From assembly GCF_963678635.1 (NCBI RefSeq), contig NC_087071.1, positions 13,561,231-13,625,230 of the forward strand: DNA of 64,000 nt, written 5' to 3'. The translations under genes were made by a program, and so were the position numbers. Origin of the DNA: Symsagittifera roscoffensis. Lineage: Eukaryota; Xenacoelomorpha; Acoela; Convolutidae. Shown one piece after another: positions 52,720 through 63,888 of this stretch. The notes beneath the pieces were generated by a model, which worked only from the letters and a program-made list of their open reading frames with translations, had not been told where the DNA came from and did no database searches. How positions within the stretch are numbered: position 1 is the stretch's first letter; every line of letters starts with the position of its first letter.

Positions 52720-54489
52720 GATTATGGCGATTATATTGATTAAGATAGATATATTTGGTGGTGGTTGAAAAAACCGTTTTGGGCATCTGTTTGGTAAAAA
52801 TGAGCCTCCAGAAAAAATCGTTTTTTTGGAAGAAAAAACAATCAAAGTAGATGAATTTTCTAACTTCAATAGTCATATCCAGGGGTGGATCTACGATTTG
52901 CACGAAAGGGGGCGTGTTTTCAATAAAATCGGAATTTTTGTCGACCTTTTTTCTTTTAGGACAGCCACCAATTTCTTTTTTGAGCTCTCCCAAATAATGT
53001 ACAAACCCTATTTTGAGGCAATTTTTAAAGTTTTTTGATCTTAGAGCAGTTTCTGGCTGTAGCAACACAATTTTTACTAGATCTTTTATTGAATTACATT
53101 TAACACACTATCGTCACCCTGAATAAATACATGCTGCTTGTTGTAACTTATGCTTCCTTGGATAGATATTTTTTGGAAACAACTCGAAGTAAAACATTTT
53201 CTATTCTAAAAAAACCAGTAGGGACATATGAAAAAACTATTGTAAATTTACACTGGTGAGCAAAGCCATTTGTGACAGAGTTTGCTTTTTACTCAAAAAC
53301 AATTCAAAGGTCACAAAAATGGCCGGGCTGCTTTTATAAAAACTATTTGCCGATGATATGTTTTGATCTGTATATATGCAAAAATATGGTATGGAGTGAC
53401 GTGGAAAAAAAAACAGCAATTAATTGGTATAGTTTTAAAAGTTGTCATTTTTGCGCATCGACTTTCTGATCAGTTTAAATGGTATCCGGTTTGAGATCTG
53501 CGACTTATTTTAGTATGATTTACGAAGTCTAGTCAAAGTTAATTCCCCGTCCAAAAAATCATAGTGTAAACAAGCTTTTTTGTCGTAGTTAAAGTCTAAA
53601 AACCTGAAAATTTTCTTTAGGCTTATCCTTAGTTTTAAAAATTAAAAAAAAAACGAAAATTACGGAAATATGCCGTAAATTATCTCATGATTCAAGCATG
53701 TCTCGTGTTTCGTGGCAATTAGCAAATTGTTGATATATAGCTAAAACAAAAGTAAGCCCACGAGTTAGTCACAACTGTCGAATGTTTGAAAGTTCAAAAC
53801 TATAAATTTAAGTACATAAGTTGGCATACTGTTTGCCCTTATCATGTTATTATCTGAAAAATTTTTGAATTTCTCCTCATTGTCCTTATAATTAGCATTT
53901 TTGGGTTATAATCAATATTATCAATTGCTTTAAACAATCTATTGATGTTCGCATGGAGTCAAAACATTCACCATTTTTTCCAAATTAATATACGACAGCT
54001 TACTTTTGGGTTTTTCTGATGATAATTTTTCGGGTTTAGTACAGATAATTTAAGAATACTTTTAATTAATTAAGACCATTTATCCACGGGGGAAAGGACC
54101 AACACAAGAGCTGTACAGCTCATCACGGAGAACCGCTGTTGTGCCCCTGTTTAAGAACTATATGCAATTTTTTTTGGTTATTTTTCTGGGCTTTTGTTAT
54201 CGGGTAAAGAGCAGCCCACTATTAGTGTGTTAAAAAGAGAGGATCTTCTACTGCATAAATCATACTTACCCTTCAAACATCATTTTTAGAAGGTAATCAT
54301 TTATTTACGAAGTCGCAGATGCCGACAAAAACTGTTTATAATTGAACTAGAAATCCACAAGAAGCATGTTTTCATAAACACTAAACGAAAATACGTTAAA
54401 CATTTGAAAACACAAATAGGCGCAGATAACTATTCGGCTCTTTTTCCTAACACCTCCCCCGCCCCCACTGCGGGTTTGATAGATATAGG
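52720..54489. other. 3' flank of the lectin gene; no further gene seen
   Basis: Contains the probable 3' UTR (AATAAA at about 52922) and a diverged hAT-MITE piece at about 52873-53035 ('caggggtggatctacgattt', 'ggggcgtgtttt', 'gtcgacctttttt', 'gagctctcccaaa'). The possible poly(A) signal lies inside that MITE, so the transposon may supply the transcript end. The remainder is AT-rich without recognisable genes. Confidence 0.5.
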
Positions 54490-56480
54490 TGAGTTAAGTT
54501 CGAGTTGTAACTCATAGAGTAATTTCAGATAGGGTACACCGTCTGCTCGTCGGCCGGATCTTATTTTCGGCCGGATAGATTCGTGCAACTTCTTAGTCTA
54601 ATACCGATCCTAATCTTACTCTTATATCTACTAGTCTCAGGGTGTTTAACTAGTCTCTGCTAGGCTCAATAGTTCTAGAGTATACTGGTTTGTTGCGATT
54701 ACTAAAAGGTCTCTTGGAGAGGTAACTAATTTCTAAGCTAAATTCAAATCTCTCTGGTGCTGAAATTACAAATAATTTCAGCACTTACAAATAAGTGGGT
54801 TGTTAGTTGGGTTGATCGTCATCGGTTAATATTAAATATTTCATAGAGATAAAATATCCAGTTTATAACCAAATAATAAATATAGTTTATATCTGGTTCC
54901 ACCCATCCGGGGTTTACAGAGTTTTGAATCTTAGATCTTCTATCTGTAATGAAGGATGGATGTTGGTCGTTGTTGTTTGGCGAGCATCATTTCCTGTTTT
55001 GTTCTTGAAGAAGAACGCTCCAAGAAGACGGAATCATCGATAGGAAGTTGTTAGTTATCGTTTGACAAAGACTATGACTGTCAATGAAATCAATCTGTTT
55101 TCAAGTTGGTTTGCTATGATCGTCTGTTCTTGATTGGTTGTGGAGAACTATGTTTCGATCTGGTTTGGGAATGGCGTGAATACTGTGTTTGGAGGGGATG
55201 ACTTGTAACTCGGATCTGTACGTATACTTGAACATCGAGATGGTCATTGGTCTGATTCAATGAAGTCCTTTTCTGCGAAGTCAAGTCGTACTCTAAATCC
55301 TTTATGAGTTGTGATTGTGAGCGGCATGTCAGTTGTATTTAGCCATCCTGTAGGTTCGTCTAGTCTTTGGATGCTCATTCTTGTGGTTGTTCGTGATCTA
55401 TGTACTGCATATTATAATTTATATTTTATAAAATTTTGTTAATTTTTTAGTTATGATTTTGATTAATTGTTTTCGCAAAAGCATTTTAGTTTTAGTTTAT
55501 TTATTTTTAAGAGTTACTCACACTTGAGTACCTCTTGTCAAAAATAGTGATTTGGTCACAAAATGTGGATATATCACGGTGGTTTAGGCCGGCTATAGAG
55601 CATGCTCAGGTGGGTTCTCACTGGTGGGTTGGGCCAGGAAGGGCAGTATGGTTTCGTGCTGGTTTTTAAGGGGCCCTGTTTTGTGCTAACTTTTGTGTCA
55701 TATTATTTTTTCGTTTTCCTTTTGTTTTGTTGGTTGTTTCCTTTTCTCAAAAATCAAATTGTTTGTGGTTTGGGTTTTTCTTGCGACTTTGTGGTGTTTT
55801 ATTGTTTTTTTTAGACTTGGTAATAGTCTTCAAAAGAATAATTTCTCCAGTTTTAAGCTGGTTCAATCTGGTTTGGGTACCGTGGGCTTTCTTTTCTTAG
55901 CCATGCTGTTAGTTTATGGTTTATGGTGTTTAGTAAGCTGTGTTGGTCAGTTTGATTATTATTTGATTCAATTCCAACCGGGTTAAAGGAAAAGTGGAAA
56001 CTTGTTATTGCTTGTTTGAGTTGATGTTAGTTCAAACTTAAAACTTGAATTCATTATTTTAAACAATTCTTCGTGGGCGAGCTGTGCGATTGTGGATAGA
56101 ATTTTTGTGCGTTTAAACAGAAGTTATAGAAAAGGTTAGTACTGCATTTCGTTTGTATGAATTTACTGCTTTGAAGGTGAAATTTTACTGCTTTTGGGGT
56201 TGAAAGGTATAAATTGATTTTCATCGTATTTTAAATTTTTTACGTTTGGAAAAATACTTTAGAAATGAAGTTACATATTTGAATTAACCTTTACTGCATC
56301 CTTTAGTGATGTTGGTTTAATAGAGTTTAAAATGGAAAACAGAGTTTATATTTTTATTCGTCTTTTCTTGTTTTGAAGGTGATCGTGAAGTGAAGGCTAA
56401 AGAGAATACAAATTACTGAATAAAATGGTTAGTTCGATTTTGAATTAGTTAGTTTGAAAACTATTCAATTCATTGAAAAG
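54490..56480 (-). mobile_element. Reverse 3' fragment of the Gypsy-like family
   Basis: 54490-54901 is a full LTR in reverse (412 bp; reverse complement starts TGGAACCAGAT and ends CTTAACTCA). 54902-56480 is the reverse complement of the region before the 3' LTR, sharing with the copy at 40.5 kb 'ctatccacaatcgcacag' (56084-56101, inverted). Low-complexity Phe/Val/Leu-rich + strand open stretches at 55602-55986 come from this and are not genes. The pol part is absent. Confidence 0.75.
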
Positions 56481-56526
56481 CCACTCTTTGAAAAAACTTT
56501 CCCCCGCTTCGCAAAAGCGTGTATCT

Positions 56527-57049
56527 TAATCGTGCTTAGCCATTCCCGGGTTAAGTTTCAACCATAACGCAGTGAACGTCCGTAAAACTTGTCAGTATCA
56601 ACTTGATCACTATCTCTTAAACCGAACCGACATTGTTATTTGGCACGACGCTGTTAATAACTCTATTAGTCGACACCGTATTAATAACTTTAAAGCACTA
56701 AATCCTAACCAGCTTAAGAAGATTCTTTTAAACTATAAACGCAATATTTATGCAATCGTTTTACTGTAAACGTGTAGGCACGGAAGATATATATAGTAAG
56801 TTGAAAGAGTCAGGTATATTAGTTATTAATAGAGTAACGGACCTGATATCTAGAAGGAAGCAGAACCTCACTGAGTTAGGGCAAAAGTACTTAGAACTAC
56901 ACCAGGATCCCTCTCTAGAACTGAAAACGTTTACGATCCTTACGCGTTATAGCAAGAATTTGAAGTATATTATTTCAAAGAAAAAAACTCCTAAGCCAGG
57001 AAAACGCAAGCGACAAGCTAATCGAAACAGAAGAAAGGCTGAGCACCAC
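56527..57049 (+). pseudogene. Broken ORF, possibly SGNH-hydrolase-like
   Basis: Two frames join across a one-base shift near 56765. The first reads PGLSFNHNAVNVR, then LNRTDIVIWHDAVNNSISRH and LNPNQLKKILLNYKRNIYAI. The second continues KRVGTEDIYSKLKESGILVI, a helical part, and a very basic C-terminus (KTPKPGKRKRQANRNRRK). A PG-x-FN start, a hydrophobic DIVIWHD strand followed by N, and a later GILVIN strand are reminiscent of SGNH/GDSL alpha-beta folds, but Ser and His catalytic residues cannot be assigned. No ATG is seen at the start. It lies between the reversed Gypsy fragment and the BEL element and belongs to neither with certainty. Confidence 0.4.
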
Positions 57050-57215
57050 TAGGAGTTAAATAAATAGCTTCTCTAAGGTGTGATATTGTTTAATGAGTCA
57101 TAATATAATTTATTAATACTAAATATAAGGTCTTAAATTAATTATTCCCTTTTTTTCTCTCAAACTGAGCAGTTGAGCGGTTGAGTAGAAGTGAACAAGT
57201 TTAAAAGTAATCAAA
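57050..57215 (+). other. Leader before the BEL/Pao gag; 5' LTR not identified
   Basis: AT-rich, ending with a poly-pyrimidine stretch and the sequence before the gag ATG (ATCAAAATGA, acceptable Kozak). A 5' LTR or primer site could not be recognised because the matching 3' LTR would lie beyond the window. Confidence 0.4.
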
Positions 57216-59435
57216 ATGACAGAACAAATTGAGTTAAAATATCGACGATTGATGAATGGTCGAACATCACTAGAAAATGAGCTTTCCGTAGTTCACAGTC
57301 GCATAACTGAGAGTTTAGAGGGACCAATTCGGAAAACAAAATTAAACACCTTAATTGAATCTTGCAAGAATATTCTCGAAAAATCATTAGCTAAAAATGA
57401 TGAACTTGTGATATTAGCTAATAAAACCGATAACCATAGCAAATTATTAAAGGAGTTGGCTGCATGGTGGGATAGGATAGTTAAAGTTAACGATGAAGTA
57501 ACTGGTAAGGCTCGCGCTCATATGGAGTCTAATCAAGCTTCAGAGGTATGCGTCAGTGAAACTAGTCGATCAAAAGTTTCATCAAAATCGGCAAAATCCG
57601 GGTCGAATAAGCAAAGCTCAATGAAATCATTGATCGCAAGTGAGCGCCGCAAAGAGCTGCTCCTAGCGAAGATGATGCGAGAAGAGTTGGAAAAACAACA
57701 TGAAGCAACCTTAAGATTGAAACAACAGGAAGCCATCATCGAAGAGCAACAGCATCTGATTGAGATGGAACGAAAACAACAAGAAATTACATTTGAAATT
57801 GACCGTAAAGAGCAAGAACATCGTTTACGAATCAAAAAAAGTCGTCTTGAAAATGAACGATTAAGCGAAGAAAATCGTATTAAAGTAGCTGAAGCAAAAA
57901 TGGTTGAAACTGAATACCTCGAAGAGTCTGAAATAGATCAGCATCTTGAGCTGGCGTCTTCGGTTGATCGTCGTTCTGACAGGGTAAACGATTGGGTTGA
58001 TCATGCATTAGAAAACCAAAAAGGACCCAAGGTAGTTCCGTCTTCTTTAAAGTTTGAAAACTGTATAAATATTGAAAGTGGTTCGCATCAACACAAAAAT
58101 GTGTCCACAGCGGAAGCTTCACCTCGGTGATCGTTGCCGAATCAGACTTTTGATTTTGATCAACAATGTTATCCCTATCAACCAACCGTCTCCTTCAGCG
58201 ATGGCGATGGAATCAAGCATGCTGTATTCACTGATCCTGAGCACGAAACGCAGTCGTTGCTTATTTCCAATCACGCTACACTTTGCGAAAACAATACATC
58301 ATCTTTTTTTAATCCAGCTGGAACAGCAGCTACCAATACTCCGGTATGTTGTTACTTCTCTGTACCTCATCCTTCGTCTTCCATTCAACATATCCCCGTC
58401 AACAACTTTAATAACGATTCCCGAGTTGTTGGAAAAATGCCCGCCATCTCCAATCAATACTCTGGATACACCCAACATGCCATTGTGTCACAACCCCCTG
58501 CAAATTTAATCTGCAGAAATCAAAACTTGCTATCAGATAACGTGTATAGCAACCCTGCGTCAGTGAACAATCCGTTTAGCGGACAGTCTGCCGTTATTAG
58601 TCAGCCCAATTTGCCACATATGTCACAGTGGACACCCGCAGTCACCCAATGTATCACTGGGGTAACAAGTGATGGTAACACAAACCCATCAGTTGGTGTT
58701 TTTTCATCCGTAACTCGAATATCTCAGCAACAATTCCCCCACATATCAAGTGGTGGTACCGTTTACTATGGGTTTCTCAATCACGACGGATCGGCTGAAA
58801 ACACTTATATGTATCAGCAGCAACCTTTTGCAGCTGATCCTAGCAACACATTGCCGTCGTTGCAACCAGCTCCCCAACCGCAAGCCGTGACACTGAATGA
58901 CTTAGTCCAAGCTCTGTCAGTCTCAAAGAAGGATCCCCTTCCAGAATGGAAGCTGGCCCAGTACGATGGCAACCCGCTCCAATGGCACGAATGGTTTGGC
59001 CAATTTTGCAGTACTGTAGACGCAGCGTCCCTAAGCGATGATGTGAAGTTATCTTATTTAAAAACATTAGTCACGGGAAAAGCTAAGTTAGCCATAGCAG
59101 AGTTCGCATACAGTGGAAGAGTGTATAAGGATGCTCTGAAAACTCTAGAAAAAATCTTTGTCCAGCCACAAAACGTAATTACGGCCCACCTTGATAAGTT
59201 GTCCAGTTTCCCGCAGCTTCGAATGCACAACTCTGAGAACATCATTAGCTTCTCGATGACCAATTCAAGTCTAGTGGCTGTCTTTAGGTCTCTTGATTAT
59301 GAAGAAGATTTGAAAAGCGTCTCTTTGTTAAATCAAGCTCTTTCGAAAATTCCACCAAACATGAGAGACTCGTGGTCACTTTTTGTCGTGAAACGTAATT
59401 GGTCACGCCCCAACCTAATTGACTTTAACAATTGA
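57216..59435 (+). pseudogene. BEL/Pao gag, interrupted by one TGA and cut by a second
   Basis: Starts at an ATG with good context. Residues 1-100: helical region with a Trp pair (ELAAWWDRI). About 120-230: Ser/Lys-rich, then a long coiled coil of Glu, Gln, Lys and Arg (LAKMMREELEKQHEATLRLK and following). A TGA at 58128 splits it from an in-frame second part of 433 codons: first a Ser/Asn/Pro/Gln-rich region, then the capsid-type domain with LPEWKLAQYDGNPLQWHEWF, family of DUF1759 (pattern 'lp.l.lP.F.G....W..F'), up to a second in-frame TGA at 59433. The frame continues after that to the A-run. Gag forms the particle shell. Confidence 0.85.
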
Positions 59436-59465
59436 TTAAAAGATAAAGCAGAATCTCATGAGCAA

Positions 59466-59962
59466 ATGAAAAATATGCCTGGAATGCCCAAAGTCAAAGA
59501 GCCATCCAAAACTAAAGCTGTAACGAGAGTTTTTGCCTCGACAAGTTTAGTTGAGAAAAAAAGTTTGAATATCCTTCTTGTATCCTCTGCAAGGGCAAAC
59601 ATGCCTTGTGGAAGTGTTCCGTGTTTAAGGAGAAAACTCCAACACAACGTGCAAAAATCTCTGCGGAAAACAAACTGTGCTTCTCCTGCTTACGAGGCAA
59701 CCACGCATTCCGGCAATGTCCCAGAGCAAAAAAATGCACCAAACCAGGTTGCACTAGGTTACTTCTCCATGGGGCTGAACGTGTTTTCCCTAGTCGAAAT
59801 CCGGACAAAATGATAGCCATACAAGACCCAACGCTGGTCAACCAAGATCTAATGCAGAGCCGGATAAAGCGAGCACAAACGCTGATCGAAAATCATTCAG
59901 CAAGAATATACCAAACGCAAGTTCGAATCATGCAGACATTAATCCCGTTCCGTTGGATGTAA
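59466..59962 (+). pseudogene. Zinc-knuckle region of the BEL/Pao gag-pol
   Basis: After a frame change in the A7 run near 59555, the frame from 59570 reads SCILCKGKHALWKC, then KLCFSCLRGNHAFRQCPRAK and KCTKPGC: CCHC-like fingers of the BEL/Pao type ('C.C...H....C', 'C..Cl..gH....C', 'C....C'). They bind the element's RNA. The linker SVFKEKTPTQRAKISAE lies between the fingers. The frame then shifts near 59940 into the protease frame. Confidence 0.8.
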
Positions 59963-60693
59963 GTTGCGCAATCTCGAAAGACCAATCATCAATCATAACA
60001 TCGAAAGGGTTACTGCCCATAATCAAGCTCCAAGTTTCCACCGATTTCCAGAGTGCTGATTGTTTAACATTGTGTGACTCAGCATCTAGTCATTCCTGGA
60101 TATCGGCTAAGTTAGTCAAATGTCTGAATCTCTCAGGAAGAGATTTGGATCTCACAGTAAAGGGTATTAACACAACGACTGTTGTTAAAACGAAACAAGT
60201 TCAGATGAAGGTATCTTCTAACTTCAATGAATTCGAATACATATTCGATTTAACCGCATTTGTCAAGGATGAACTTAAAGTCGGTACCGATACCGTCAAC
60301 ATCCCTGAATTACAGAGCAAGTATCCGTACCTTGCTCCAATCAAACCAATTGTGTATAGCTACGCCGATGTAGACTTAATAATTGGTCAAGACTCCTTCC
60401 ATGCTATTCGGCCTGAGGAGTTTTTCAAGAATGAGGCCGATCCAAACACATTGCCCGTCGCTGTTCACCTTCCAATAGGCTGGGTCTTGAGCGGCCCAAT
60501 GCCGACATCTACTGGTTTCCTTTCTACTTGTTTCAAATGCAATATGGATGATACCGTACTAGCTTCTCAAATCAAACGCTGGTATGAAATAGAGTCATAC
60601 GGAGCCTACAAACAGGTCGATTCCCGTTCAGCCGAGGACAAAAGGGCGGCTAAAATACTTGATTCCTCCATGATGGATCAAAATACGCTGTAG
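59930..60693 (+). pseudogene. BEL/Pao aspartic protease and connector
   Basis: LTLCDSASSHSWISAKLVKC (about 60063-60122) is the DUF1758-type active-site pattern D-S/T-G/A-S with following 's.i....'. A later segment, VDLIIGQDSFHAIRPEEFF, and LPIGWVLSGPMP are the standard end of this protease domain in Pao elements. The frame then changes near 60650 into the RT frame. The protease cuts the polyprotein. The domain itself is open; only its junctions are broken. Confidence 0.8.
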
Positions 60694-61376
60694 GTATGCT
60701 TTGGGCAGAAGTATCTATCATGTTACCAGACAATTACTATTCCTCATTGGTTCAGTTAAAATCGTTGGAAAAACGTTTAGCGAAAGATCCTCACTTAAGG
60801 GATCAATACTCAAAAACTATCGAAGATGATTTGAGTAAAGGATACGTGATTGAAGTTCCTCCTCATAAATTTTCGAACCGCAGCATACGCGAGTGGTATC
60901 TTCCTCACCATCCCGTGGTGAACCCAAACAAACCTGGTAAAGTGAGGCGTGTCCTTAACGGAGCGTCTAAATTCCACGGTACGTCATTGAACAAATCGTT
61001 GCTAGTAGGACCCGACCTACTGCAAAACCTTGTGTTCGTTCTCCTCCGTTTTCGTCAACATCATTTTGCCGTATCGGCTGACATTGAAGGGATGTTCCAA
61101 CAAGTCGGCGTCCTTCCAGAGGACCAACCATCTCTTCGTTTTCTGTGGCGGGAGGACCCCACAGCCGATGTGGTTGTACACCAGTACACCAGACATATCT
61201 TTGGAGCGAAAGATTCGCCAACGTGTGCAAATTATGCATTGCAACGGACTGCATTGTCCGCAGTTCTAGAGAAATTTTATATGGACGACTACCTTGACTC
61301 CTTTGAGGACCCTGATGTTGCATTTAAAATGAGTCAAGAGTTAATTACTCTGTTAGCTCTTGGTGTTTTAAATTGA
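60640..61376 (+). pseudogene. BEL/Pao reverse transcriptase
   Basis: Begins in DGSKYAVGMLWAEVS (usual '..ry.v.llWk'), passes IEDDLSKGYVIEVPPHKF and REWYLPHHPVVNPNKPGKVR with RRVLNGASKF (fingers and palm), SADIEGMFQQVGVLPEDQPS (first catalytic Asp), LRFLWRED, GAKDSPTCANYAL, and the catalytic YMDDYLDSF at 61278 onward. Ends in a one-base frame change near 61365 instead of the usual 'ggF.ltKf.sN'. All catalytic Asp residues are present, so the enzyme is broken only at its junctions. The segment between GAKDSPTCANYALQRTA and YMDD appears shortened by about 20-30 residues. Confidence 0.85.
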
Positions 61377-62812
61377 CTAAGTTCATAAGTAACGTAACTA
61401 AAATTAATAAAGAGTTAAACCCGCCCCAAAGCGCGCCGCAACAGAAAAGTAAAAATATTGTAACTTGTGGGGATAATTCTTCTCATGTTCTTGGTCTGAA
61501 GTGGGACCATATTGACGACACTTTGGTTATAAGCCGTGGTGTCAACCGTGAACTTAAAAACTCGATAACACAGCGAACAGTGTTAAGTTTTGTTTCTTCC
61601 GTTTTCGACCCCATAGGTCTCGTAGCGCCCTATACCGTAAGAGCGCGATTATTGTTGAAAGAAATCTGGCGCATTCATGGTCAACAATGGGATGATGAGC
61701 TACCCGTTGATATCAAGACAAAGTTTCTTGCCTGGCACTCTGGTTTGCCATCTCTAGGGAAAATGCGTATAAAGCGCAGCTGCTTCTCCGCACCAGTCGA
61801 TTGGGTTGAGTTACACATGTTCGGTGACAGCTCAGAAGAAGTTTTTTGTGCTGTAGCTTTTGTTCGCGCCCGTGTGAAAACTTAACTCGAAACACAAGTT
61901 GCCTTCGTCTTTGGAAAAGCAAGAGTCGCGCCCATGAAAGCGCTTTCCATCCCGAAGCTTGAACTGCAGGCCGCGTTACTCGCTACCCGCTTGAAGGAAG
62001 ATGTCCTCAAAGCTCTAACCATTCCTGTGTCAAACACGTTCATGTGGACTGACAGCACCACTGTGCTCCAGTGGTTAAACTCAGGTAGTAAGCAACCCAC
62101 GTTCGTGGCAAACCGGATTGGAGAGAATCTGGAAAGTACGACTGTAGACCAGTGGTTTCAGGTCATAAGTGGAGACAACCCTGCTGATACGGGAACCAGA
62201 GGAATCTCAGCGGAGTCCTTAAAAACAAGCAGCTGGGTGAACGGGCCAAGTCTGCTGAAAAGTGGCGAGTGGCCGTTCAAGCCGAGCATAGAAATACTTA
62301 AGAAAATCCGCCTGGCTGGTCCCTCTTGTGACCTTAATGAAGTTTTACAGCAGGCCTCTAATTTTTCAAACGTTGCAAAAAAACAAAAACAACCCATTTT
62401 ATTTGCATGGGAAAAATTCAGCTCGTTTCGTAAACTCCAGCGAGTGGTGGCCTTCATGCTCAGACTTAGTCCAAAACACCGGCACTACCGCACTAAAGTC
62501 AAGGAAATAACCGATCCGGTTGAATTAGAAACCGCCAAACAACGACTTTTGTTGATTTCCGAAAAAGATTCTTTTGAAGCGTAATATTTACTCCTGTCCT
62601 GCAACAAAACCGTCAAAAAGTCTAGTCGTATTGCACTATATGCACCGTTTATGGGTCCTGCATTCCTCAATTGTTCAACTGGGCGAATTCGTCGCCTAGT
62701 TGAAAGTGAATATGACACAAAACACCCCATAATCCTTGATGAAAGGCATTCTCTGGTGAAATTGTTCGTAAGTGATATTCATTATCGCTATCAGCACCAG
62801 TTCTTAGACTAA
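61373..62812 (+). pseudogene. BEL/Pao RT thumb, Pao segment and RNase H
   Basis: One frame with two internal stops. HVLGLKWDHIDDTLVISRGV, then KNSITQRTVLSFVSSVFDPI and LVAPYTVRARLLLKEIW are the Pao/'A17' segment. LHMFGDSSEEVFCAVAFVR is the RNase H start (D.S..a..a..y.r). After TAA at 61883 the frame continues: APMKALSIPKLELQAALLAT (Glu), TFMWTDSTTVLQWLNSGSKQ (Asp), then FVANRIGENLESTTVDQWFQ and NPADTGTRGISAESL. A TAA at 62582 and one at about 62810 follow. The domain would remove the RNA template. Confidence 0.8.
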
Positions 62813-62845
62813 CTGCGAGCTGTAATTCACTTAGAGTTCGCAATC

Positions 62846-63888
62846 TTGAACCTTCGCTCTTTATTAAAGTCCATTGAAGTCCACTGCCTTATATGTAGGA
62901 AGTGCAAAGCCAAAACTGTCACATCTATGATTGCAGAGCTTCCAGTTGAAAGGCTTGGTTACCGCCAGCCTCACTTCACAAACTGTGGTGTTGATTACTT
63001 TGGACCCTTTTACGTCTCAATCAGGAGGAGTTCTGAAAAACGATGGTGCTTCCTTTTTACATGTATGACCACCAGAGCTGTACATATTGAGATTGTCTCA
63101 TCCATGGACACGAGTTCGTGTGTAATGGGAATCGAAAGATTCATTGCCCGTCGCGGCACTCCATCAGTCATTTGGTCTGATAACGGCACCAATTTTGTGG
63201 GAGCCGAGAAAGAACTCTTAAATTGTATTCAGTCGTGGAACGATCAAGCACCCCCAGAGCTGGCGAAAAAGGGTATTAAGTGGAAATTTAACCCCCCGGC
63301 AGCCCCGCATCACGGTGGTTCTTGGGAATGTCTCGTTCGGTGTTGTAAAAGGGTATTCTACGCAATAATAGGAAGTAGAAAGCTCACTCCCGAAGTCCTT
63401 GAAACAACTTTCTGTCTTGTAGAACAATCACTGAACGCTCGACCTATAACATCAGTAAGTGCAAGTCCGGATGGTTTCGAGGTGTTAACTCCTAATCATT
63501 TTTTGTTAGGCCGAAATGATACTAGCTTTCCTTCTCTCTCTTTTCAGGAGCACTTCGACCATCGAAAGCAATATAACCGAGCGCAAAGCTACGCCAACGC
63601 AATTTGGAGTCGTTGGCTGCGAGATTATGTGCCAGCGCTGAATAAACGCAGTAAGTGGCACTCCGATAGTGACGTTATTTTAAAAACAGGGAATTTAGTG
63701 TGGATTGTTGACGAACGCAGCCCAAGGGGACACTACCCTCTGGCTCGTATAAAAACCCTTAATTACGGAAGAGACAACATAGCCCGATCCGCCGTAGTTA
63801 CCACCCGCTCCGGTGAGCCAACTCGACCGGCCGTAAAACTCGCACCCGTTTTCGATCCTTTGGGCGCGGAAGATGTTCGCGTTTAAAT
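62846..63888 (+). CDS. BEL/Pao integrase, open to its stop
   Basis: Open for 346 codons in the same frame as the RNase H part. CLICRKCKAKTV is the second half of the zinc finger; its His residues lie before the last stop. DDE core: FTNCGVDYFGPFYVSIRRSS (Asp), FLFTCMTTRAVHIEIVSSMD, VIWSDNGTNFVGAEKELLNC (Asp, about 63177), then NPPAAPHHGGSWECLVRCCK with the catalytic Glu. LEQSLN-type and LTPNHFLLGR blocks follow, and the C-terminal part has WSDSDVILKTGNLVWIVDE-like barrel residues and RAVLLTT-like strands (the DUF5641 type). The listed start is only the first Met of the open stretch; in life it is part of pol. It sits about 110 bases from the window end. Confidence 0.85.

Larger units (their letters stand above)
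57216..63888 (+). mobile_element. BEL/Pao LTR retrotransposon, nearly full coding length, decayed
   Basis: Carries gag with zinc knuckles, protease, reverse transcriptase, RNase H and integrase in BEL/Pao order and with BEL/Pao-type motifs (DUF1758-like protease, YMDDYLDS RT centre, Pao 'A17' segment, integrase with DNGTNFVGAEKEL). Breaks: TGA at 58128 and 59433; a shift in the A7 run near 59555; shifts near 59940, 60650 and 61365; TAA at 61883, 62582 and about 62810. The integrase is intact. Most breaks are single-base changes, so the copy is not ancient. LTRs are not visible in the window. Confidence 0.9.

Noticed and set aside
52459-53068. Minus-strand open stretches opposite the last lectin exon
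   Set aside because: They are antisense shadows of a well-supported exon and of AT-rich 3' sequence.
55602-55986. Hydrophobic open stretches that look like membrane segments
   Set aside because: The region is the reverse complement of the 3' non-coding part of the Gypsy-like family; T-rich codons give Phe, Val and Leu by composition alone.
58128-58130. Selenocysteine at the in-frame TGA of the BEL/Pao gag
   Set aside because: There is no reason to expect a selenoprotein here; an ordinary nonsense change or stop suppression is simpler.
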